Shown here in pieces: positions 57,791 to 64,000 of a DNA stretch of 64,000 bases (the stretch's first letter is position 1; each line of letters starts with the position of its first letter). Where the stretch lies: positions 186,001-250,000 of the forward strand of contig NZ_MTQD01000005.1 in NCBI RefSeq assembly GCF_001974875.1, given 5' to 3'. Origin of the DNA: Pseudoalteromonas sp. EB27 (lineage in GTDB: Bacteria; Pseudomonadota; Gammaproteobacteria; Enterobacterales; Alteromonadaceae). A model generated the notes under the pieces. It saw nothing but the letters and a program-made list of their open reading frames with translations, ran no database searches and was not told the DNA's origin. Made by a program: the position numbers and the translations under genes.

Positions 57791-59263
57791 ATGGCGAATT
57801 ATTTCAATACCTTACCTTTACGCGAGCAATTAGCGCAATTAGCGCAATGTGAATTTATGGACGCAGGCGAATTTGCCGATGGCGTTGACGCACTTAAAGG
57901 TAAAAAACTAGTTATTGTAGGCTGTGGCGCACAAGGTTTAAACCAAGGCTTAAACTTACGTGACTCTGGTTTAGATGTTTCTTACACATTACGCGCATCA
58001 GCTATTTCTGAGCGTCGCCAATCATTTTTAAATGCATCTGAAAACGGCTTTACTGTTGGCACTTACGAAGAACTAATCCCAACAGCTGATGTAGTACTTA
58101 ACTTAACGCCAGATAAACAACATACCGCTGTAGTAAGTGCAATTATGCCACTTATGAAAAAAGACTCTACACTTGCTTACTCTCATGGTTTTAATATCGT
58201 TGAAGAAGGCATGCAAGTACGTGAAGACATTACTGTAATCATGGTTGCACCTAAGTGTCCTGGTTCTGAAGTACGTGAAGAATACAAGCGCGGTTTTGGT
58301 GTACCAACTCTGATCGCAGTTCACCCAGAAAATGACCCTCAAGGTCTTGGTTTAGCACAAGCTAAAGCGTATGCAGCGGGTACGGGCGGACATCGCGCAG
58401 GTGTACTTAAATCATCATTTATTGCTGAAGTTAAGTCTGACCTAATGGGCGAACAAACCATTTTATGTGGCATGTTACAAACTGGCTCTATTTTATGTTT
58501 TGATAAAATGATAGAAAAAGGCATTGATGCGGGTTACGCATCAAAACTAATTCAATATGGTTGGGAAGTAATTACCGAAGCACTTAAGTACGGCGGCGTT
58601 ACAAACATGCTTGACCGCCTTTCAAACCCTGCAAAAGTAAAAGCGTTTGAACTAAGTGAAGAGCTAAAACTAATTATGCGTCCACTTTATAATAAGCATC
58701 AAGATGACATCATCGACGGCACTTTCTCACGCACTATGATGGAAGACTGGAATAACGATGACGTAAACTTACTTAAATGGCGTAGCGAAACAGCAGAAAC
58801 TAACTTTGAAAAGACTCCTGCTGGCGATGTAGAAATCTCAGAACAAGAATTTTTTGATAACGGTATTTTAATGGTAGCAATGGTTAAAGCGGGTGTTGAA
58901 CTTGCATTTGAAACCATGACAGCAGCTGGCATTATCGAAGAGTCAGCTTACTACGAGTCATTACACGAAACGCCATTAATCGCCAATACGATTGCGCGTA
59001 AAAAGCTTTTTGAAATGAACCGTACTATCTCTGATACTGCAGAATACGGCTGTTATTTATATAACCATGCATGTTTACCATTACTTGCTGATTTTATGAA
59101 AAACGTTGATACAGACATCATTGGTAAAGGCCTTGGCGAGCACAGTAACCAAGTTGATAACCAAACATTAATTCAAATCAATGCCGCACTGCGTGAACAC
59201 CCTGTTGAAAAAGTAGGTGCTAAATTACGTGGCTACATGTCAGCAATGAAAAAAATTGTTTAA
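57791..59263 (+). CDS. ilvC: Ketol-acid reductoisomerase
   Basis: IlvC carries out the NADPH- and magnesium-dependent second step of valine and isoleucine synthesis. The 490 residues make it the long class II enzyme as in E. coli (491). It shows the NADPH site [21 protein letters not shown], the LAYSHGFNI block, [20 protein letters not shown] and a duplicated C-terminal knotted domain with [20 protein letters not shown] precedes the ATG. Confidence 0.98.
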   Translation: MANYFNTLPLREQLAQLAQCEFMDAGEFADGVDALKGKKLVIVGCGAQGLNQGLNLRDSGLDVSYTLRASAISERRQSFLNASENGFTVGTYEELIPTADVVLNLTPDKQHTAVVSAIMPLMKKDSTLAYSHGFNIVEEGMQVREDITVIMVAPKCPGSEVREEYKRGFGVPTLIAVHPENDPQGLGLAQAKAYAAGTGGHRAGVLKSSFIAEVKSDLMGEQTILCGMLQTGSILCFDKMIEKGIDAGYASKLIQYGWEVITEALKYGGVTNMLDRLSNPAKVKAFELSEELKLIMRPLYNKHQDDIIDGTFSRTMMEDWNNDDVNLLKWRSETAETNFEKTPAGDVEISEQEFFDNGILMVAMVKAGVELAFETMTAAGIIEESAYYESLHETPLIANTIARKKLFEMNRTISDTAEYGCYLYNHACLPLLADFMKNVDTDIIGKGLGEHSNQVDNQTLIQINAALREHPVEKVGAKLRGYMSAMKKIV

Positions 59264-59297
59264 TCCTAAACAATAAAAGTTTCGCTTGTTAGAAACC

Positions 59298-59330
59298 AAG
59301 CCCGTATGCTTTTTGCATGTGGGCTTTTTT
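59298..59330 (+). terminator. Terminator after ilvC
   Basis: AAGCCCGTATGC / GCATGTGGGCTT (two mismatched or wobble pairs) around TTTTT, followed by TTTT. It lies 35 bases after the stop. Confidence 0.82.
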
Positions 59331-59455
59331 ATGCTTGTTAATAAAACTTTAACCAATCTGGTATATCTTTGCTTATTCTGCTTAGCCAATATTTAGTTCC
59401 AAATAAATAATGTGCTAATATGTTTTTCTATTTAGTTGTAAAATTAATTAATATC

Positions 59456-61375
59456 ATGACGATAAAAAATCTTTCGATCACTCAAAAAATCACAGCTTTA
59501 GGCAGTGTTATTGCTATATGCGTAGCCGCACTGATTGGTTTGACTTCCCTACACAGCTCAGAGGATATTATCGAGCGACGTATGATTGAGTCAGAGCTTC
59601 CTAGTAAACTGCAAACAATCAGCAATCACATAGGCGGTGAAATCAACGAGTTACTCGGTGCTGCTCAGCAACTATCATCAAACGAATTTATTTTACAATG
59701 GGCTCAATCAAACAACCAAGACGATACATTACTATTAAAAGAATTAAATCGCGTTGCCCAGCAATACGATTTAGCCACAGCATCTTGGGCAAATAGAGAC
59801 ACCGCAAAGTACTGGAACCAGAATGGTTTTTTGCGTGTGTTAAAAAACGATGCAGCCGATGGCTGGTTCTTTGCTTTTAAGCAATCAAAACAACCCTACT
59901 CTATCAGTATTTATCAAGAGTCAGCCAATGATGTGAAAATGTTTGTAAATCATCAGCAGGCTAATGGTACTGGTTTAGCAGGTCTTGCAAAAAGCATCAC
60001 TGATATGCAAAAGCTATTACAGCAATTTAAAATTGAGCAAACAGGCTTTGTATTCATTGCAGATAAAAGTGGATTGATTCAGCTTCATAAAGATGCAAGT
60101 AAAGTAGCTAAAGCAAATATTGATGATTTATATACTGCAAATATTCACAGCCAACTATTTAATAGTAATGGCTTTGCACTAGAAGAAATCAATTTAAATG
60201 GTGAACCGACACTCGTTGCTGCTATGCCGATTAAAAACACCGACTTATATGTTGTAGCCCAAGTGCCAAAAAGTGAAGTTTTCGCAAGCGTAAATACCCT
60301 GCAATGGCAAATATTTACTTTTACGGTAATTACAGCATTGGTTGCCAGTTTAATCAGTTACTTGCTTGCTCGCTCACTTTCATCTCCACTTTCTAAAATG
60401 GCTGAGTTATTTTCACGCTTAGGCTCAGGCGATGCAAATTTAGCATATCGCTTACCAGAATCGAGCCAACCAGAGCTTAACAATCTAAGTAATGGCTTCA
60501 ATCAGTTTATTAATAAAATAGAGGTAGCTATTACTCAGGTTGCCAGCGAAAGCCACGATATTCGTCAAAGTTCTGATCATGTATTTGAACAAGCAAAACG
60601 AAACTCTCAAGCAATAGACAACCAAAAAGAGCAAACAATATCTGTCGCAGCAGCAATCAACGAAATGGGCGCTACAGTACAAGAAATAGCGCAAAGCGCA
60701 GCAAATACAGCAAAGTTAACCGATAACAGTCGCGAAAACACCATTCAAAGTCACAAACAAGTGCTCCAAAGCCAAGCAACTATATCAGCCCTTGCCAGCG
60801 ATATTGATGGCATAACAGAGCAAGTTACTTTGCTTTCTAAAAAAACGGTTGATATAGCAAGTATTGTTGACTCAATTAGAGGCATATCGGATCAAACTAA
60901 CCTGCTTGCTTTAAATGCTGCAATTGAATCTGCTCGCGCTGGTGAACACGGGCGCGGTTTCGCTGTTGTTGCTGATGAAGTACGTGCACTGGCAAACCGC
61001 ACATCGCAATCAACCACCGAAATTCAATCTATGATTGAAGAACTTACAAGAATATCTGAAGATGTAGTTAACGATATTGGTCAATCGAAAGATAAAGCAC
61101 AGCAAAGCGTTGGTGCTATGCAAAACTCAGTAGAATTGCTCGATACGATAACCGAAACAGCCAATCAAATTAACGATATGGCTACGCTCATAGCGACTGC
61201 AACTGAGCAGCAAAGTAACGTGGTTGCCGATGTAAGTCGTAATATTGAGCAAATTAGCGAAATTAGCGATAAAGCTATGAGCGAACAAATCAATACAGAG
61301 CAAGCTATTAGAGACTTAGCAAACAGCGCACAAACACTTGATGCACTTGTAGCGACCTTTGAAAAACACCGCTAA
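59456..61375 (+). CDS. Methyl-accepting chemotaxis protein with large periplasmic Cache-type sensor
   Basis: About 639 residues from ATG 59456 ([18 protein letters not shown]); 12 further in-frame residues upstream contain an early ATG but do not look like the family start. Membrane segments at about 11-31 and 282-304 enclose a ~250-residue periplasmic Cache-like domain ([33 protein letters not shown]). HAMP and the signalling domain follow with [34 protein letters not shown]. No CheR pentapeptide. Ligand unknown. It follows ilvC but has no evident link with it. Confidence 0.93.
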   Translation: MTIKNLSITQKITALGSVIAICVAALIGLTSLHSSEDIIERRMIESELPSKLQTISNHIGGEINELLGAAQQLSSNEFILQWAQSNNQDDTLLLKELNRVAQQYDLATASWANRDTAKYWNQNGFLRVLKNDAADGWFFAFKQSKQPYSISIYQESANDVKMFVNHQQANGTGLAGLAKSITDMQKLLQQFKIEQTGFVFIADKSGLIQLHKDASKVAKANIDDLYTANIHSQLFNSNGFALEEINLNGEPTLVAAMPIKNTDLYVVAQVPKSEVFASVNTLQWQIFTFTVITALVASLISYLLARSLSSPLSKMAELFSRLGSGDANLAYRLPESSQPELNNLSNGFNQFINKIEVAITQVASESHDIRQSSDHVFEQAKRNSQAIDNQKEQTISVAAAINEMGATVQEIAQSAANTAKLTDNSRENTIQSHKQVLQSQATISALASDIDGITEQVTLLSKKTVDIASIVDSIRGISDQTNLLALNAAIESARAGEHGRGFAVVADEVRALANRTSQSTTEIQSMIEELTRISEDVVNDIGQSKDKAQQSVGAMQNSVELLDTITETANQINDMATLIATATEQQSNVVADVSRNIEQISEISDKAMSEQINTEQAIRDLANSAQTLDALVATFEKHR

Positions 61376-61470
61376 GTAGTAAGTAGCTATAAAACTGTAT
61401 GTTTACCGTGAGCAAAGGCTATAATCAATGGTAGTTTTTGCTCACAACGAATATGCTTAATTTGAACAAG

Positions 61471-61800
61471 TTAAGCGCTTTCAATAGTGCCGCTATTAAA
61501 TGCTAAAACGTACGCTTCCTTTTTGGCCCTGGAGAGCTTTTTTAATTGATATTCAAGCTTACTTGCTTCACTTTTGTTGCCCACTTGTTGTTGATGAATA
61601 AGTAAAAGCGGCCCTTTGCCTCTAAGGTTTTTAGCCCCTTTCCCTGCTTGATGAGTTGCAAAGCGTTTTTCAACATTAGTCGTGATCCCTGTGTACCAAT
61701 GACCAAATCGTGTTTCAACTATATATAAAAACCAAGTAGACTCAGCTTTTAAAATATTCGTTTCAATGTGTTGTAAACTTTTTTCATTATTAGTGGTCAA
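61471..61800 (-). CDS. GIY-YIG domain protein (YhbQ/UPF0213-like)
   Basis: A 109-residue protein with the GIY-YIG core WFLYIVETRFGHWYTGITTNVEKRFATHQAGKGAKNLRGKGPLLL and the later EYQLKKLSRAKKE, as in YhbQ. The only start is a TTG at 61800; AAGG lies seven bases upstream and there is no internal ATG before the domain, so the TTG is well supported. Such single-domain proteins resemble Slx1-type nucleases; their role in bacteria is uncertain. Confidence 0.88.
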   Translation of the reverse strand: MTTNNEKSLQHIETNILKAESTWFLYIVETRFGHWYTGITTNVEKRFATHQAGKGAKNLRGKGPLLLIHQQQVGNKSEASKLEYQLKKLSRAKKEAYVLAFNSGTIESA

Positions 61801-61907
61801 AACATTACCTTAACGCCCTTAACATAAAACAATTGCTTAAAAGGGTTTTACCTTCAGTGACTAATCGGTATCATGCAGATTATAAAAAATAAGGATCACA
61901 ACTAACA

Positions 61908-62267
61908 ATGCAGTCGTTAAAAACTTTTTCTCTTTGGCTTATCGTTGCTTTAACACTTAGCTCAGCAGCAGGTTGCTCTAGCTGGGTATACCGAATTAAC
62001 ATCCCACAAGGCAACTTTTTAGAGCAGTCGGATGTTGAAAAACTTCGTATAAATATGACCCGAGAGCAAGTTATTTATGTATTAGGTAGACCTATTGCCG
62101 AGGACGCCTTTGATAACAATACTTGGCGCTATATTTACAGCTTCAATAAAGGCCGTAAAAACGAACAAAATAAAGAGTTAGTAATTAACTTTGAAAATGA
62201 AAAGTTAGTTTCAATCTCAGGTGATTATGATCAACCTGAAAACTTTACTACACCGCTAGAGCAATAA
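61908..62267 (+). CDS. bamE: Outer-membrane protein assembly factor BamE
   Basis: A 119-residue lipoprotein of the BAM complex, which inserts beta-barrel proteins. Lipobox SSAAGC places the lipidated cysteine at residue 23. The BamE fold shows WVYRINIPQGNFLEQSDVEKLRINMTREQVIYVLGRPI and DNNTWRYIYSF. It is convergent with rnfH, with ratA and smpB beyond, the classic order. Confidence 0.96.
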   Translation: MQSLKTFSLWLIVALTLSSAAGCSSWVYRINIPQGNFLEQSDVEKLRINMTREQVIYVLGRPIAEDAFDNNTWRYIYSFNKGRKNEQNKELVINFENEKLVSISGDYDQPENFTTPLEQ

Positions 62268-62281
62268 ACGTCTCAAGTAGT

Positions 62282-62310
62282 AAAAAAGGTGAGCATGGCT
62301 CACCTTTTTT
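62282..62310. terminator. Bidirectional terminator between bamE and rnfH
   Basis: Stem AAAAAAGGTGAGC / GCTCACCTTTTTT with loop ATG and T-runs on both strands. Confidence 0.92.
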
Positions 62311-62399
62311 ATTGGTTTACTTAAAAAGCTTTTACCATTTTAACCACGTTAGCGTGTGATTTAATCTGTTAAACGGTTCGAGGTTTATGCCGATAGGTA

Positions 62400-62723
62400 T
62401 TACTTCTCGAGTGGGCGACCACCCGTTATTTTATTTGCACGCCCCTCTTCTTTTGCTTTTTCTGCACGTTTTCTGCGAGCATCTTTAGGGTCTGCAATTA
62501 ATGGCCGGTATATTTCTATACGATCACCGTCTTTTAATTCATAGTTAGCTTTTACAGTTCGATTCCACACACCTAACGTTAGCGATGTGGCATCAATTTC
62601 CGGACACTTTTCTATAATACCTGACTGAATAACAGCTTGCTCTACTGTAGTCCCTTGTGGCACTTCAATTGATAAGCACGTGGCTGTGGTCGGTAATGCA
62701 AAGACTACCTCAACATTAATCAT
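62400..62723 (-). CDS. rnfH: RnfH family ubiquitin-like protein
   Basis: A 107-residue beta-grasp protein: INVEVVFALPTTATCLSIEVPQGTTVEQAVIQSG, LGVWNRTVKANYELKDGDRIEIYRPLIADPKDARRKRAEKA (family end) with a basic tail. RnfH was named for its link to the Rnf complex in Rhodobacter; in enteric bacteria it always follows ratA. Overlaps the ratA stop by four bases, so the pair is coupled. Exact role unknown. Confidence 0.93.
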   Translation of the reverse strand: MINVEVVFALPTTATCLSIEVPQGTTVEQAVIQSGIIEKCPEIDATSLTLGVWNRTVKANYELKDGDRIEIYRPLIADPKDARRKRAEKAKEEGRANKITGGRPLEK

Positions 62724-63160
62724 ACTCGCGCTCCATAAACCTGTTTTGCACGCTGAGTAAATGCACTCACCATATTTTTTGCTACATCGTTAAAAATCTT
62801 TCCAAAGGCAAGCTCTATTAACTTACTTGAAAATTCAAACTCGAGGTGCAAATGAACCTTACATGCTTTGGCGTCAAGCTCTTGAAAATGCCAGCGCCCT
62901 TTTAACGTCTTAAACGGACCATCAACAAGGCGTAATAACACGGTTTGTTCATCAACAAAGGTGTTTTCGGTGGTAAACCACTTTTTTATACCCGCCTTAG
63001 ATATTTCTAAACTCGCGGTCATGTTATTATCGTGCTGTGAAACAATTTTTGAATCTGAGCAATTTGGTAAAAACTGTGAATAAGCTTCTACATCATTAAC
63101 TAGATCAAACATCTCTTTAGTGCTGTACATAACCAGCGCACTTTTTTCTATTTGTGGCAT
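62720..63160 (-). CDS. ratA: RatA/UPF0083-type START-fold protein
   Basis: A 146-residue START-like (polyketide cyclase/COQ10) fold: IEKSALVMYSTKEMFDLVNDVEAYSQFLPNCSDSKIV, ISKAGIKKWFTTENTF, FKTLKGRWHFQEL and the conserved end FGKIFNDVAKNMVSAFTQRAKQVYG. E. coli RatA was reported to block 70S association, but the COQ10-like fold also suggests lipid binding. GGGAG precedes the ATG at 63160; a TTG 12 bases upstream is open. Coupled to rnfH. Confidence 0.93.
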   Translation of the reverse strand: MPQIEKSALVMYSTKEMFDLVNDVEAYSQFLPNCSDSKIVSQHDNNMTASLEISKAGIKKWFTTENTFVDEQTVLLRLVDGPFKTLKGRWHFQELDAKACKVHLHLEFEFSSKLIELAFGKIFNDVAKNMVSAFTQRAKQVYGARV

Positions 63161-63307
63161 ACTCACTCCCAACTGTGTGGGCGAATTTTAGCAAGCTTTG
63201 CGCGTTTCCCCAAATTTTCATGCTGCTTAAATTAAAGCTAAATTTTTAAAAGCATTATTAAAAAAATCGATGTAAAACATCTCACATTACGTATATTATA
63301 GGGCACT

Positions 63308-63787
63308 ATGGCTAAGAAAAATTCATCAAAATCGACAAGTAATACCATCGCGCTAAACAAAAAAGCGCGACATGAGTATTTTTTACACGATAAGTTTGAA
63401 GCAGGTATTGAACTACAAGGCTGGGAAGTTAAAAGTATCCGAGCTGGTAAAGTAAATATCACAGAAACTTATATTCATCTTAAAAATGGCGAAGCATTTT
63501 TACTTGGCAGTCAGATTCAGCCACTTATTAGTGCCTCGACCCATGTAATTTGCGACCCGCTACGTTATCGTAAATTGCTATTAAGCAGACGCGAACTTGA
63601 CCGTTTATTCGGTGCTACAGAGCGCGATGGCTATTCTTTAATAGCTACAGCGATGTACTGGAAAAACTGCTGGGTAAAACTTGAGTTTCATCTAGCAAAG
63701 GGTAAAAAGCTACACGACAAACGCGAAGACGGTAAAGATAAAGACTGGTCGCGTGAAAAAGAACGCTTAATGAAGCATAAAGCATAA
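63308..63787 (+). CDS. smpB: SsrA-binding protein
   Basis: SmpB binds tmRNA and brings it to stalled ribosomes in trans-translation. The 159 residues show [38 protein letters not shown], then [14 protein letters not shown] and the basic C-terminal tail [27 protein letters not shown]. The tmRNA gene is not within the following 210 bases of the window. Confidence 0.97.
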   Translation: MAKKNSSKSTSNTIALNKKARHEYFLHDKFEAGIELQGWEVKSIRAGKVNITETYIHLKNGEAFLLGSQIQPLISASTHVICDPLRYRKLLLSRRELDRLFGATERDGYSLIATAMYWKNCWVKLEFHLAKGKKLHDKREDGKDKDWSREKERLMKHKA

Positions 63788-63789
63788 AT

Positions 63790-63818
63790 AAAAACGCCTA
63801 ATTTATTAGGCGTTTTTA
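63790..63818 (+). terminator. Terminator after smpB
   Basis: Stem AAAAACGCCTAA / TTAGGCGTTTTT with loop TTTA, three bases after the smpB stop. Confidence 0.9.
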
Positions 63819-63904
63819 ATTTCACCTATATAAAAACTCAAATAATACCAGCTCGCTCAATTAAGTAATCTACTTTGAAATAAGAAAATTGTATCGATAA
63901 CAAG

Positions 63905-64000
63905 ACAAAACTTGTTATACCAATCTGCTTATATATGGGGTCTATTTAACGTTAAGAAAATTACGCTAGAACTAGGCAAAAATTTTTATATCTAGTTGTT
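63905..64000 (+). repeat. Possible dispersed repeat cut by the window edge
   Basis: The last bases (from about TTGTTATACCAATCTGC to the window end) are AT-rich, non-coding and read like the start of a dispersed intergenic repeat of Pseudoalteromonas and relatives. Recognition is from memory of such sequences; only one copy is in the window, so this is not proven. Confidence 0.3.

Noticed and set aside
59331..59455. Sigma-28 promoter for the second chemoreceptor
   Set aside because: GCCAATAT matches only six of eight -10 bases and has no -35.
62720..63160. RatA as a genuine toxin-antitoxin system with RnfH
   Set aside because: Both are conserved housekeeping-type genes in fixed order; the START fold and lack of antitoxin features do not support a toxin-antitoxin pair.

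Overview
The window looks like a chromosomal segment of a marine gammaproteobacterium of the order Alteromonadales, most likely Pseudoalteromonas. It is AT-rich, and its housekeeping blocks have the gene order known from that group and partly from E. coli: folD/cysS/ppiB/lpxH, pdxB-asd-fimV-truA-accD-folC-dedD-cvpA-purF, rlmE-ftsH-folP-glmM-tpiA-secG-tRNA-Leu, ilvY/ilvC and bamE/rnfH-ratA/smpB. The genus call is inference from gene content. No prophage, CRISPR array, rRNA operon or intact insertion sequence was seen.

Layout. Bases 1-460 hold a minus-strand tRNA operon (Pro-Arg-His-Pro) with a clear promoter at 502-530. 810-7000 hold folD, cysS, ppiB, lpxH, an orphan periplasmic binding protein, miaE and a Yip1-type membrane protein. 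7.1-20.1 kb is the long minus-strand block from pdxB to purF; its centre is a 1447-residue FimV/HubP-like polar landmark protein with three families of acidic tandem repeats. 20.4-29.3 kb is accessory: a TonB-dependent receptor, a CsgD-like LuxR regulator, and a six-gene chaperone-usher pilus operon with two pilins, two chaperones, an usher and a probable tip subunit. 29.8-33.4 kb holds a porin, a small phosphate-binding-like protein and a chemoreceptor with a sigma-28-type -10 element. 33.6-40.2 kb is the conserved ftsH block.

40.3-55.3 kb is the most interesting part. It carries a serine hydrolase/histidine phosphatase pair, a lipoprotein, a 362-bp element with terminal inverted repeats (42881-43242), and two diverged copies of one four-gene module: MipA/OmpV outer-membrane protein, DUF3019 small periplasmic protein, RstA-like response regulator and RstB-like histidine kinase. 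The copies (43327-46599 on +, 52011-55248 on -) face each other across five unrelated genes. A near-consensus RstA box lies just upstream of the first copy. I read this as a self-contained envelope-sensing circuit present twice. 55.6-63.8 kb returns to ordinary genes: a diguanylate cyclase, ilvY/ilvC, a second chemoreceptor, a GIY-YIG protein, bamE, rnfH, ratA and smpB. The last ~100 bases look like the edge of a dispersed repeat.

All names come from reading motifs, gene order and remembered family sequences; no database search was run. Start codons were moved from the longest possible frame where a ribosome binding site or the family's usual N-terminus favoured an internal start.
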